Source of the DNA: Clostridiales bacterium | GTDB taxonomy: Bacteria; Bacillota; Clostridia; Oscillospirales; Acutalibacteraceae | Assembly: GCA_021202245.1 (NCBI GenBank) | Contig: JAJQDK010000057.1 | Span: forward strand, 1 to 21,089 | Direction: 5' to 3' | DNA: 21,089 nucleotides | Shown here: positions 1-8,126 of the stretch, piece by piece | Numbering within the stretch: position 1 is the first letter of the stretch | How the letters are laid out: each line of letters begins with the position of its first letter | Program-made: the position numbers and the translations under genes | The notes under the pieces: generated by a model | Database searches by the model: none | What the model was told of the DNA's origin: nothing | Seen by the model: only the letters and a program-made list of their open reading frames with translations

Positions 1-1
1 C

Positions 2-64
2 ATTGCAATTTGTGTATCGGTGATTTATATTGTAAACAAGTATTTGCCGTTGTTTAATTTTTAA
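2..64 (+). CDS. 3' end of an upstream gene, membrane-protein-like tail (partial)
   Basis: The frame beginning at base 2 is open for 20 codons and stops with TAA at 62-64. Its residues are hydrophobic with a final short polar tail (IAICVSVIYIVNKYLPLFNF), as expected for the last membrane segment of an integral membrane protein. The rest of the gene lies to the left of the window, so the family cannot be named. The other frames are less protein-like, but the stretch is very short and the call rests only on composition and on galU starting about 110 bases downstream. No hairpin terminator is visible in the AT-rich gap to galU. Confidence 0.35.
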   Translation: MAICVSVIYIVNKYLPLFNF

Positions 65-172
65 TATTCTTTTTTCTTTTTCAAAAAATAATGTTAAATG
101 ACTTACAGATAACTCAGGGCAGATCCCTTATTTGAACAAAATCTGAAAATCAATAATCGGAGGATTTATACA

Positions 173-1045
173 ATGAAAATTACAAAGGCGGTAATTCCGG
201 CGGCGGGCTTCGGCACAAGAGTGCTGCCGGCAACTAAAAATATGCCTAAGGAAATGTTTCCTATTGTTGACAAGCCGACTATACAGTATATAGTTGAGGA
301 AGCGGTTAATGTGGGTATTACCGATATTTTAATCATAACCAACAGAGGCAAGGGCCTTATTGAGGATCATTTTGACGCTTCGCCGGAGCTTGAGGCTCTG
401 CTTGAAAAGAGCGGCAAAACGGATTTTCTTGAAACCGTAAGAGGTATATCAAATCTGGCAAACATAACCTTTATCAGGCAAAAAGAAATGAAGGGCTTGG
501 GTCACGCCGTTTTAAAGGCAAAGTCCTTTGTAGGCAACGAGCCGTTTGCAGTTATGTACGGCGACGGCATTATATCGGGCAAAACTCCGGCAATCAAACA
601 GCTTATTGACTGCTACGGCGAATTCGGAGAAGGCGTTGTGGGAGTTAAAGAGGTTGCAAAAGAGGACATACATAAGTACGGCTCTCTGAAGGTTGAAAGG
701 CTGCACGATAATGTATTCAAATGCACGGATATGAAAGAAAAGCCTCAGACCGAAGAGGAAGTGCTTTCTCTTTACTCGATTCAGGACAGGTGCGTGCTGC
801 CGTCTGAAATTTTTGAAATTCTTGAAAGAACAAAGCCCGGTGTCGGCGGAGAAATTCAGCTTACGGACGCAATGCGTGAAATTGCCGTAACCAAGGGTAT
901 GACAGCCGTCGATTTTGAGGGCAAAAGATACGATATAGGCAATAAATTCGGTATTCTTCAGGCACAGATTGAAATCGGCCTTGAGCATCCCGAAACAAGC
1001 GAGCAATTAAAGAATTATATAAAAGCACTTGCAAAAACTCTGTAA
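173..1045 (+). CDS. galU: UTP-glucose-1-phosphate uridylyltransferase GalU
   Basis: Makes UDP-glucose and pyrophosphate from UTP and glucose-1-phosphate in the cytoplasm; UDP-glucose feeds glycolipid, capsule and wall polysaccharide synthesis. The 290-residue product has the usual length. Visible family motifs are the N-terminal nucleotide-binding loop AAGFGTRVLPATKNMPKEM (residues 10-28), VDKPTIQYIVEEA, the metal-site Asp131 in GDG, the sugar-phosphate site EKP, GGEIQLTDAM and the late YDIGNKFG motif. The start is supported by a GGAGG about 8 bases upstream. The gene stands alone: a terminator follows and the next gene is convergent. The motif that usually reads GRYxL before the EIF segment is IQDRCVLPSEIF, a modest divergence. 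The role of activated-sugar supply fits the cell-surface genes at the right end of the window, but that link is inference. Confidence 0.95.
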   Translation: MKITKAVIPAAGFGTRVLPATKNMPKEMFPIVDKPTIQYIVEEAVNVGITDILIITNRGKGLIEDHFDASPELEALLEKSGKTDFLETVRGISNLANITFIRQKEMKGLGHAVLKAKSFVGNEPFAVMYGDGIISGKTPAIKQLIDCYGEFGEGVVGVKEVAKEDIHKYGSLKVERLHDNVFKCTDMKEKPQTEEEVLSLYSIQDRCVLPSEIFEILERTKPGVGGEIQLTDAMREIAVTKGMTAVDFEGKRYDIGNKFGILQAQIEIGLEHPETSEQLKNYIKALAKTL

Positions 1046-1076
1046 TTGTGCTAAAATACTACACAGAAACAAGCAA

Positions 1077-1109
1077 AGAGGCTTTCCGCAACGGGAAAGT
1101 CTCTTTTTT
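1077..1109 (+). terminator. Intrinsic terminator after galU
   Basis: An 11-bp stem (1077-1087 with 1094-1104, one G-T pair) encloses a 6-base loop and is followed directly by a run of T. It begins about 30 bases after the galU stop. On the other strand the stem is followed only by a weak T-rich stretch, so it may also help stop the convergent PHP gene, but less well. Confidence 0.85.
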
Positions 1110-1132
1110 CATTTTTAATATAAGTTATGCAA

Positions 1133-1238
1133 AATCTATCGCAAGCTTTGTTTCAAGCGAGCTTGACAGAGCGTTGCTCCGATTTAAACCCATTCGCCAA
1201 TCTTAAGCGAGCTTACATCGGGCTTTGCTCCGAGTTAA
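1133..1238. repeat. Cluster of two REP-like palindromic repeats
   Basis: Two related copies lie in the gap between galU and the PHP gene: 1152-1187 and 1196-1238. Each contains a small inverted repeat built on AAGCGAGCTT followed by a second one ending in GCTCCGA and then TTAA. The copy at 1196-1238 matches 20161-20203 at 39 of 43 positions in the same orientation. In addition, AATCTATCGCAAGCT at 1133-1147 recurs exactly on the opposite strand at 20019-20033. Copies in intergenic sites nearly 19 kb apart indicate a dispersed intergenic element. No coding capacity is seen. Confidence 0.6.
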
Positions 1239-1243
1239 AAGTT

Positions 1244-2062
1244 TTAGATTTCAATCAAATACGGAGTGCGCTTTTCATATATTGTATAGTGTGAAAATCC
1301 GCATTTTTGAGCAATGCGTATCCCCTCTTTTATTCCGCTGCCGACGGTATCGCTGCTATGTGAATCACTGCCGATGGTAATGTACTTGCCGCCAAGCTCT
1401 TTGAAGCGTTTTATCTGAATTTCATCGGGCAGAACTGAGCCGAATCCTTTGTAAAGACCGGATGTGTTGATTTCAAGCGCCTTATTATTCTTTATAAGAA
1501 TTTTATATATTGTGTCAATCTTTTCCTGATAGTCTGCAAGATTCGGGACTGAATCGGTTTTTTCCTTGATATATCTCAGCGGATAGGTAAGATGAGCAAG
1601 ACTGTCAAAATGCTCAAATTCTGCGGTTTCTGCAAGTTCGTCAAAATACAATTTCAAAATTTTATCGATATCTGCCTTTGAAAAATCAATAAAATAAAAA
1701 TCGGGCATATTTCTGAGATTATGTACGGAAGCAAGGATAAAATCATAATCGCCGAACGAAAGCGCTTTTTCGGTGCATTTTGCATCGTACATCGGTTCTC
1801 CGAGCTCAATACCGCACAGAAGCTTGATTTTTTGTGAGTATTTTTCCTTTGCACGCATTGTATCCGACACCGACGATGGAATGCTTTTGCTGAAATCTCC
1901 GTACTCATCATCGGGCTCACAGCCGAGCATGGGAGCCTCACAGTGGTCGGTGATTGCAAGCACCGACAACCCCTTATTTATCGCGCTCAGGCACATTTCA
2001 TCAACCGAATTATCAGCATCGAATGAGTTGTTTGAATGGGTGTGTAAATCACAAATTTTCAT
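1244..2062 (-). CDS. PHP-domain phosphatase, histidinol-phosphatase (HisJ) type
   Basis: A 272-residue protein of the PHP superfamily, metal-dependent phosphoesterases; this length and motif set match the HisJ/YtvP histidinol-phosphatase group, which removes phosphate from histidinol phosphate in histidine biosynthesis. Metal-ligand motifs are all present: HTH at residues 7-9, TDH at 38-40, E86 in GIELGE, H114 in ASVHNLR, H157 in LAHLTYP, and D233/H235 in GSDSHS. The start chosen is the ATG at 2062, since GGGAGGAA lies 9 bases before it; a longer frame to 2113 would add a stretch without a binding site. No other his gene is in the window, so the substrate is not proven; other PHP phosphoesterases look similar. 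The gene converges on galU. Confidence 0.8.
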   Translation of the reverse strand: MKICDLHTHSNNSFDADNSVDEMCLSAINKGLSVLAITDHCEAPMLGCEPDDEYGDFSKSIPSSVSDTMRAKEKYSQKIKLLCGIELGEPMYDAKCTEKALSFGDYDFILASVHNLRNMPDFYFIDFSKADIDKILKLYFDELAETAEFEHFDSLAHLTYPLRYIKEKTDSVPNLADYQEKIDTIYKILIKNNKALEINTSGLYKGFGSVLPDEIQIKRFKELGGKYITIGSDSHSSDTVGSGIKEGIRIAQKCGFSHYTIYEKRTPYLIEI

Positions 2063-2121
2063 AATTATAATTCCTCCCAAAAAAATGATACCATAATCGC
2101 CATATTTATGCAATATTAGAC

Positions 2122-2150
2122 TTTACTTTATTTGAAAATAATTATATAAT
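2122..2150 (+). promoter_or_regulatory. Putative sigma-A promoter for the ACT/UPF0210 genes
   Basis: A perfect TATAAT at 2145-2150 is preceded by TTTACT (2122-2127) at a 17-base spacing. It would start transcription near 2157, about 80 bases before the ACT-domain gene. No other good promoter is visible before the ATPase genes, so this one may also read into them. Confidence 0.5.
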
Positions 2151-2237
2151 AACAACGGTTGTAAAAACAGCATTTTACAGATTTTTATCAAATATGCAAG
2201 TCTGATATCCAAATCTTGCATAATTCGGAGGTCAATT

Positions 2238-2507
2238 ATGAAAGCAATAATTACTGTAATAGGCAAGGACACTGTAGGAATACTTGCAAAGGTTTCCAAT
2301 GCCTGCACCAAAGCCGATGTTAATATAGTTGAGGTAACGCAGAGTGTGCTTCAGGATATGTTTGCAATGGTAATGCTTGCAGATATAGGAAAGTCAAATA
2401 TAGGGCTTGACCAGCTTCAGAAAAATCTTAATGATGTCGGTGAAGAAATGGGAACCAAGATTCACGTAATGCATGAGGATATTTTTAACAGTATGCACAG
2501 GATTTAA
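2238..2507 (+). CDS. ACT domain-containing protein (UPF0237 type)
   Basis: An 89-residue protein that is essentially one ACT domain: the beta-alpha-beta start MKAIITVIGKDTVGILAKVS, a helix, and VNIVEVTQSVLQDMFAMVML. ACT domains bind small molecules, often amino acids, and act as sensors. Stand-alone versions of this kind belong to the UPF0237 group, which regularly sits next to UPF0210 genes, as here. A GGAGG lies 8 bases before the ATG. The ligand is unknown. The next gene follows after 58 bases with no terminator between, so co-transcription is likely. The relationship to GcvR-like regulators is by domain only. Confidence 0.9.
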   Translation: MKAIITVIGKDTVGILAKVSNACTKADVNIVEVTQSVLQDMFAMVMLADIGKSNIGLDQLQKNLNDVGEEMGTKIHVMHEDIFNSMHRI

Positions 2508-2565
2508 GAAAATTTAAAAATACAGCTTTATATCGTTTACATTTGTGGATTGAAAGGACAGCAAA

Positions 2566-3927
2566 ATGTTAGAAACTAAGGATATACTTGAAACTATAAA
2601 TATGATTGACAATGAAAATCTTGATGTAAGAACCATTACAATGGGAATTTCACTGCTTGACTGTATTGACGAGGATATTGACAAAGCCTGCACCAAGGTT
2701 TATGACAAAATCTGCCGTTCGGCAAAGGACCTTGTTAAAACAGGCGAGGATATACAAAAGGAATACGGTATTCCTATAATACACAAGAGAATTTCCGTTA
2801 CCCCCATCGGTATGGTAGCAGCACCGTGCCAAAGCAAAAAGGTGGTTAAATTTGCTCAAACGCTTGACAGAGCCGCAAAGGAGCTGGGCGTAAACTTTAT
2901 CGGCGGTTATTCGGCTCTTGTGCAAAAGGGCTTTTCAAGCGGCGATTATGCGCTTATTGAGAGTATTCCCGAAGCGCTTGCAACTACGGATTTTGTATGC
3001 TCATCGGTAAATATAGGCTCTACAAAAGCCGGCATCAATATGGATGCGGTAAAAATGATGGGCAAAACCGTAAAGCAAACAGCACTTGCCACTGCGGACA
3101 GAAACTGTATAGGCGCCGCAAAGCTGGTAGTATTCTGTAATGCGCCCGAGGATAATCCGTTTATGGCAGGCGCTTTTCACGGAGTGGGAGAAGCCGACAC
3201 CGTTATTAACGTGGGCGTATCGGGTCCGGGTGTTGTTCGTGCCGTGCTTGCAAAGGACGGCGCAGGCAAGGATATTACCGAAATTGCCGATATGGTTAAG
3301 AAAACCGCATTTAAAATCACCAGAATGGGTCAGCTCGTTGCAAAAGAGGCAAGCAAAAGGCTGTGCGTTCCTTTCGGTATTGTTGACCTCTCTCTTGCCC
3401 CGACGCCTGCTGTCGGCGACAGTGTTGCTCATATACTTGAGGAAATGGGACTTGAGGTTTGCGGCTGCCACGGTACAACCGCCGCTTTGGCTCTGCTTAA
3501 CGATGCAGTTAAAAAGGGCGGCGTAATGGCTTCGTCACACGTCGGCGGATTAAGCGGCGCATTTATTCCCGTAACCGAGGATGCCGGTATGATCAGCGCA
3601 GCAGAAAACGGATTTCTTGATATTACAAAGCTTGAATCTATGACCGCCGTATGCTCGGTGGGACTTGATATGATTGTTGTGCCGGGAGATATTTCCGAGG
3701 AGGTTATATCGGCAATAATAGCCGATGAGGCGGCTATAGGAATGGTAAATACCAAAACAACAGCCGTACGACTTATTCCGGCTATCGGAAAGAAAGCCGG
3801 CGAGGAGCTGAACTTCGGCGGACTTTTGGGCAGAGGTCCGGTTATGCCGATAAGAAAAGGCTCACCGGAGGTATTTATCAACCACGGAGGCAGAATCCCC
3901 GCTCCCCTGCAGGCTCTGAAAAACTAA
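2566..3927 (+). CDS. UPF0210 (DUF711) family protein
   Basis: A 453-residue cytoplasmic protein of the UPF0210/DUF711 family, near the usual full length. Features recalled from the family are the MLETKDILETINMI start, the SPIGMV-like RISVTPIGMVAAPC segment, the Gly-rich central part with GVSGPGVVRAVL, and the C-terminal MPIRKGSPEVFINHGGRIP. No catalytic function is established; the fold of solved members has been compared with pyruvate formate-lyase-like barrels. Its constant pairing with an ACT-domain gene suggests a ligand-controlled enzyme, which is inference. An AAAGGA precedes the ATG. The V-ATPase genes start only 35 bases after the stop with no terminator between, so read-through into the ATPase operon is plausible. 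Confidence 0.9.
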   Translation: MLETKDILETINMIDNENLDVRTITMGISLLDCIDEDIDKACTKVYDKICRSAKDLVKTGEDIQKEYGIPIIHKRISVTPIGMVAAPCQSKKVVKFAQTLDRAAKELGVNFIGGYSALVQKGFSSGDYALIESIPEALATTDFVCSSVNIGSTKAGINMDAVKMMGKTVKQTALATADRNCIGAAKLVVFCNAPEDNPFMAGAFHGVGEADTVINVGVSGPGVVRAVLAKDGAGKDITEIADMVKKTAFKITRMGQLVAKEASKRLCVPFGIVDLSLAPTPAVGDSVAHILEEMGLEVCGCHGTTAALALLNDAVKKGGVMASSHVGGLSGAFIPVTEDAGMISAAENGFLDITKLESMTAVCSVGLDMIVVPGDISEEVISAIIADEAAIGMVNTKTTAVRLIPAIGKKAGEELNFGGLLGRGPVMPIRKGSPEVFINHGGRIPAPLQALKN

Positions 3928-3962
3928 TATATGATGCTCTTATTTTCACGGAGGTGTTTTTT

Positions 3963-4271
3963 GTGGAAAATATGATAAAAAAAATCGTTGACGCTGACGA
4001 TGAGGCCAAGGCTTTGGAGCAGAAAAATCTGCTTGAAAAGGAAAAGCTGAGCGAGAAAATCGAGGACGACGCTAAAAGAATATATGAGGAATATATGAAG
4101 AGCGCCGAAGAAACCGTAAAGCGCAATGACGAGCAGGAAGAAAAAGAGGCTCAAAAGCAGTCGGCTGATATTAAGAATAAGCAAAAATCAGCTATGATTA
4201 AGCTTAAATCCGATTATGAGTGCAGCTGTGACAAGTGGGTTGACAGGATTGTTGAGCGAACGCTTGAATAA
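3963..4271 (+). CDS. V/A-type ATPase peripheral-stalk subunit G/H
   Basis: A 102-residue, highly charged protein, nearly all predicted coiled coil (long runs of K/E with regular hydrophobic positions), ending in a short KWVDRIVERTLE segment. By position as first gene of the ATPase operon and by composition it is the peripheral-stalk subunit G/H (NtpF-like) that pairs with subunit E to form the stator. The start is taken as GTG 3963: GGAGG at 3950-3954 is 8 bases upstream, while the slightly longer frame from 3954 would overlap that site. The sequence of this subunit is poorly conserved in general, so the call leans on context. Confidence 0.8.
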   Translation: MENMIKKIVDADDEAKALEQKNLLEKEKLSEKIEDDAKRIYEEYMKSAEETVKRNDEQEEKEAQKQSADIKNKQKSAMIKLKSDYECSCDKWVDRIVERTLE

Positions 4272-4299
4272 TCCGGTAATTTCAGGAGGTGTGTGAATA

Positions 4300-5334
4300 A
4301 TGCCGACTACTTCTTATGCCGTACTGACAAAATCGAGAGCTAAATTCGGAAAAAGACTTACCGAAAAGGATTACACAAGCCTGCTTGCGTGTCAAAGCGT
4401 TGCAGAGGTTATGTCATATTTAAAATCATATACACGCTATTCGGCCGCACTTCGTGACATTAACGAGCGTGATGTACACAGAGGACGGCTTGAGGCTATG
4501 CTGAAGCAGGAGCTTTTTTACGAATTTGACTCTTTGTGCAGATATGATTCAAGTATAAGCTCGGGATTTACACGATATGCTGTGGAAAATATTGAGGTTG
4601 AACAAATAATCAGATTTCTTATTTTGCTTAATTCAAGCTCTACAGACAAATTTATTTATCAGTTTCCGGCTTATTTTTCAAAGCATACCGAAATTGACAT
4701 TGACAGGCTTGCAAACGCAAAAAGCTACGATGAATTTCTGAGCGTATTGTCCTCTTCTTCGTATTACGACATACTTAAAAGCTATGCTCCCGATGAAAAA
4801 GGCAGACTGCACATATCGGAAATTGAAAATAAGCTGTATGAGCTGGTGTTCACTAATCTTATGAACACAATTAACATAAGAACAAAGGGACAGGAAAAGC
4901 GGGAGCTGAAGAGTCTGCTTATGACAATTAACGATTACAATATTTTTTCAATGATTTTGCGTCTGAAAAAATATTATAATCTGCCGGCTGACGCAATCAA
5001 GGAAAACCTGCTCACCGAATTTTGCGATATTGACTCAAAAACTATTGATATGATGTGCAATGCAGAATCCTCCGCAGAGGTGTTCTCTGTGATGCAGTCA
5101 ACCCATAACGGCAAGCTGATTGACAAAATCGGCTATGTATATGCAAGCGACATAAGTCCGAGGGTTAAATTCAGACTTGCAAGAAAAAATATGCATTTTT
5201 CAAACAATCCGTCAGTAGTACTGATTTCATATATGTTTGTTTCCGAAATTGAGCTTATGAACATAATCAGCTTGATTGAGGGAATAAGATACAAATTAGA
5301 CAGTAAAAAAATACAGTCTATGCTCATCTATTGA
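4300..5334 (+). CDS. atpC: V/A-type ATPase subunit C
   Basis: A 344-residue protein of the V-ATPase AC39/subunit C family (subunit d in eukaryotes). It forms the funnel-shaped socket that joins the central shaft to the K-ring in the membrane. The N-terminal segment with SRAKFGKRLTEKDYTSLL and the all-helical remainder with repeated short domains fit the family and length. AGGAGGT lies 9 bases before the ATG. It is the second gene of the operon, placed ahead of I and K, whereas in the classical Enterococcus ntp operon C comes after K and E. Confidence 0.88.
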   Translation: MPTTSYAVLTKSRAKFGKRLTEKDYTSLLACQSVAEVMSYLKSYTRYSAALRDINERDVHRGRLEAMLKQELFYEFDSLCRYDSSISSGFTRYAVENIEVEQIIRFLILLNSSSTDKFIYQFPAYFSKHTEIDIDRLANAKSYDEFLSVLSSSSYYDILKSYAPDEKGRLHISEIENKLYELVFTNLMNTINIRTKGQEKRELKSLLMTINDYNIFSMILRLKKYYNLPADAIKENLLTEFCDIDSKTIDMMCNAESSAEVFSVMQSTHNGKLIDKIGYVYASDISPRVKFRLARKNMHFSNNPSVVLISYMFVSEIELMNIISLIEGIRYKLDSKKIQSMLIY

Positions 5335-5366
5335 TTGAGCGTAACTCATAAAGAGGTGATCTGAAT

Positions 5367-7301
5367 TTGGCTGTAGCTACCATGCAGGCTGTAAATATCA
5401 TCGGTCTTGTTAAAGATATTGACGACGTAGTATCCGTACTCGGCAAATCGGGAGTTTTTCATCCCGACGAGGTGTCAAACTTTTACAGCAACACCAAGGA
5501 GTTTACTCACCTGCAATCAAAAAACATCTATGCTGAACCTCTTACAAATCTTAAAGCGGCGATTGACCTTACAAAGCACTCATTTCCACTGATTGATGTA
5601 AGCGATTTTAATCCCACCTTTGAAGAATTGAAGCTTTTTTCCGATAAAGTTTCAAAGGAAATTGACGTTCTTGTAGATGACAGGGATTTTATTTCGGAAC
5701 AGCTGATTGAAGCTAAGCAAAATCTGGATGAAACAAGTCACTTTCTGGGACTTGGCATTGAAATCCAAAAGGTGCTTACGCTGAAATACATTAACGCTCG
5801 TTTCGGCAGACTCCCTAAAGAAAGCTATGATAAGCTTTCCGCTTACAAAGACAACCCGTATATTGACTTCACTGTGTGTACCGAGGATAAGTCTCATTAT
5901 TGGGGAGTTTATTTCGCCCCGGTTGAAAAAACACAGGAGATTGACAGAGTTTTTTCAGGGCTGTACTTTGAAAAATGCGATGTAATCGGAGTAAACGAAA
6001 CTCCGCAAAAGCATCTGGATAAGCTAAAAGAGCTTGTTCCGCTGCTTGAGGAAAAGCTAAAGGATGCAGAAAATCGCATTGAAAGCTACTTTGAGCAATA
6101 TTCCGACAGAATAGTTAAATATCTTTCAAAGCTTGAAGAGCTTTACCTTTACGCTACCATACGCAACAAGGCGCTTCAGTACAGCGACAGCTTTATTGTT
6201 ACGGGCTGGGTGCCTACGGAGTTTGCAAAACCGCTTAAGTGCAGACTTAAAAAGATAGAAAGCGTTAATGTTAATTTTTCCGACGGCAAAAAGGAAATTA
6301 AAAAATCTCCGCCCGTCAAGCTCAAAAACTGCTTCCTTGCAAAGCCGTTTGAATATTATACCGAGATGTACGGTGTTCCAAAATACAATGAAATTGACCC
6401 TTCACTGTTTATAGCAATCACCTATATCATTATTTTCGGCATAATGTTCGCCGATGTCGGTCAGGGAATTTGCCTTTCGATTGTCGGAATGTTTATGTGG
6501 AAGCTCAGGAAAATGAAAATCGGAAAAATTCTTTTTCCCTGCGGTATTTCTTCGGCAATTTTCGGATTGGTGTTCGGCAGTGTGTTCGGATTTGAGGATT
6601 TGCTCAACCCGATGTACAAGGCGCTGTTCGGTCTGGACGAAAAGCCCATTGACGTTATGACGTCGGATTCAATTATAATGATTCTGCTCGCGGCTGTCGG
6701 AATAGGTATTACGCTTGTTATTGTAGCAATGTGCCTTAACGTATACAGCTCAATTAAGCAGCATAATATAGGCAAAGCGCTGTTCGACTCAAGCGGTGTA
6801 GCCGGAATTGTATTTTACGGTTCTATAGTTTTCGGCTGTGTGGGACAGCTTGTTTTGGGATGGAACGTGTTCTCTCTCCCCTATATTCTGGGACTGATAG
6901 TTGTTCCGTATCTGCTTATTTTCTTCTCGGAACCGCTTTCAAATTTAATAAGTGACGAAAAGGATTGGCAGCCCGAAAGCTGGGGCGGTTATATCTTGGA
7001 GCATCTTATTGAATCCATAGAATTTTTGCTTGAATATGTTACAAATACCGTCAGCTTTTTGAGAGTCGGCGCCTTTGTTCTTGTTCACGCAGGTATGATG
7101 ATGGTTGTTTTTGTTTTGGCAGAAACAGTAGGCGCTATAGGCTACTGGCCCGTAGTTGTCTTTGGAAATGTTTTCGTTATGGTTTTGGAGGCTCTGCTTG
7201 TTTCAATACAGGTGCTTCGTCTTGAATATTACGAAATGTTCAGTCGTTTCTATTCGGGCGAGGGCAGACCTTACGAACCCGTAAGATTAAATATTGAATA
7301 A
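5367..7301 (+). CDS. atpI: V/A-type ATPase membrane subunit I
   Basis: A 644-residue protein, the usual size of subunit I (eukaryotic a). The first half (to about residue 345) is cytoplasmic with long coiled-coil stretches that contact the stators; the second half has about seven to eight membrane segments starting at LFIAITYIIIFGIMFADVGQG. R566 in SFLRVGAF is the conserved arginine that faces the K-ring carboxylate and drives ion transfer. The C-terminal LRLEYYEMFSRFYSGEGR is typical. The start is a TTG at 5367: AGAGGTGA (5352-5359) is 7 bases upstream, whereas the first in-frame ATG (5382) is too far from any binding site. Rare TTG initiation may hold down the level of this single-copy subunit, which is inference. 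Confidence 0.93.
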   Translation: MAVATMQAVNIIGLVKDIDDVVSVLGKSGVFHPDEVSNFYSNTKEFTHLQSKNIYAEPLTNLKAAIDLTKHSFPLIDVSDFNPTFEELKLFSDKVSKEIDVLVDDRDFISEQLIEAKQNLDETSHFLGLGIEIQKVLTLKYINARFGRLPKESYDKLSAYKDNPYIDFTVCTEDKSHYWGVYFAPVEKTQEIDRVFSGLYFEKCDVIGVNETPQKHLDKLKELVPLLEEKLKDAENRIESYFEQYSDRIVKYLSKLEELYLYATIRNKALQYSDSFIVTGWVPTEFAKPLKCRLKKIESVNVNFSDGKKEIKKSPPVKLKNCFLAKPFEYYTEMYGVPKYNEIDPSLFIAITYIIIFGIMFADVGQGICLSIVGMFMWKLRKMKIGKILFPCGISSAIFGLVFGSVFGFEDLLNPMYKALFGLDEKPIDVMTSDSIIMILLAAVGIGITLVIVAMCLNVYSSIKQHNIGKALFDSSGVAGIVFYGSIVFGCVGQLVLGWNVFSLPYILGLIVVPYLLIFFSEPLSNLISDEKDWQPESWGGYILEHLIESIEFLLEYVTNTVSFLRVGAFVLVHAGMMMVVFVLAETVGAIGYWPVVVFGNVFVMVLEALLVSIQVLRLEYYEMFSRFYSGEGRPYEPVRLNIE

Positions 7302-7319
7302 TTTTTGGAGGTATTTATT

Positions 7320-7748
7320 ATGTTAGTTCTCAATTTAATTCTGTTGGCAGTACCCGTTGTATTCCTTATGGCTTCGGCTGTAATTGCAGTAAAGGCCTAC
7401 GAAAAGGGCAAGAGCAGAAAGAAAACAGTATTGATGCAGATTTCATCATTTGCGGCAGTATTTGCAATTTGTATGGTATGCCCTATCGTTGCTAATGCAG
7501 CAACAGGCGACGCAGCCGCTGCAACAAGCGGTATTGCCGACGGTCTTGCATATATAGGCGCAGCGCTTGCAACAGGACTTTCGTGTATAGGCGGCGGTAT
7601 TGCCGTTGGTAACGCAGCTCCTGCCGCTATAGGCGCTACAAGCGAGGATCCTAAGGCATTCGGTAAGGCTATTATCTTCGTTGTACTCGGTGAAGGTATT
7701 GCTATTTACGGTATGCTCGTTTCTATCCTTCTTATTTTTGCAAGATAA
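7320..7748 (+). CDS. atpK: V/A-type ATPase proteolipid subunit K (c-ring)
   Basis: A 142-residue, four-helix proteolipid that forms the rotating ion-carrying ring. Helices 3 and 4 (about 73-100 and 115-141) are the functional hairpin, with Gly/Ala-rich GLSCIGGGIAVG and the ion-binding carboxylate E125 in VLGEGIAIYG. Helices 1 and 2 (about 3-25 and 38-60) lack any membrane carboxylate; helix 2 is followed by an AxA-like VANAAT that resembles a signal-peptidase site. This layout differs from the Enterococcus NtpK double hairpin and from single-hairpin forms with a cleaved signal. GGAGG is 8 bases before ATG 7320; an upstream TTG in the same frame overlaps it and is rejected. The Na+-type glutamine and the Thr/Ser beside the carboxylate are not seen. 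Confidence 0.92.
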   Translation: MLVLNLILLAVPVVFLMASAVIAVKAYEKGKSRKKTVLMQISSFAAVFAICMVCPIVANAATGDAAAATSGIADGLAYIGAALATGLSCIGGGIAVGNAAPAAIGATSEDPKAFGKAIIFVVLGEGIAIYGMLVSILLIFAR

Positions 7749-7777
7749 CAAACGTATTTCATAAGGGATATGATTAT

Positions 7778-8086
7778 ATGAAATTTTTTCTCATAAGTGA
7801 TAACGTGGATACCAAGATGGGTATGCGCTTTGCAGGCATTGAGGGCGTAGTGGTTCACGAAGAGGACGAGGTTCGCAGAGAGCTTACAAATGCAATGAAC
7901 AGGGCCGATATTGCCGTTATTTTGATGACGGAACACCTTGTTTCTCTGTGTCCCGACCTTATTTATGACCTTAAGCTTAACCGCAAGCAGCCGCTTATTG
8001 TTGAAATTCCCGACCGCCACGGCAACGGAAGAACTAAGGACAGTATTACAAAATACGTTCAGGACGCTATCGGCGTAAAACTTTGA
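7778..8086 (+). CDS. atpF: V/A-type ATPase subunit F
   Basis: A 102-residue protein matching subunit F (NtpG): a small Rossmann-like domain starting MKFFLISDNVDTKMGMRFAG and a C-terminal segment that lies on the central shaft next to subunit D. The pattern IAVILMTEHLVSLCPDLI followed by PLIVEIPDRHG is characteristic. It is preceded by AAGGGAT. It sits between K and E here; in many ntp operons the order is E, C, then this subunit. Confidence 0.9.
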   Translation: MKFFLISDNVDTKMGMRFAGIEGVVVHEEDEVRRELTNAMNRADIAVILMTEHLVSLCPDLIYDLKLNRKQPLIVEIPDRHGNGRTKDSITKYVQDAIGVKL

Positions 8087-8126
8087 TTGTCACTTATTTA
8101 TCAAATAAAGTTGCGAGGTTATTTAT

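Noticed and set aside
551..580. GalU GDG motif as a lost catalytic Asp (usual Gram-positive form GDD)
   Set aside because: Only the first Asp is invariant; the E. coli enzyme also lacks the second Asp, and all other active-site motifs are intact.
512..1006. Open frame on the - strand opposite galU (164 codons)
   Set aside because: Antisense to conserved GalU motifs, no ribosome binding site, no recognisable protein features.
3001..3471. Open frame on the - strand opposite UPF0210 (156 codons)
   Set aside because: Composition typical of an antisense shadow (many His, Asn, Cys, Arg) and no start signal.
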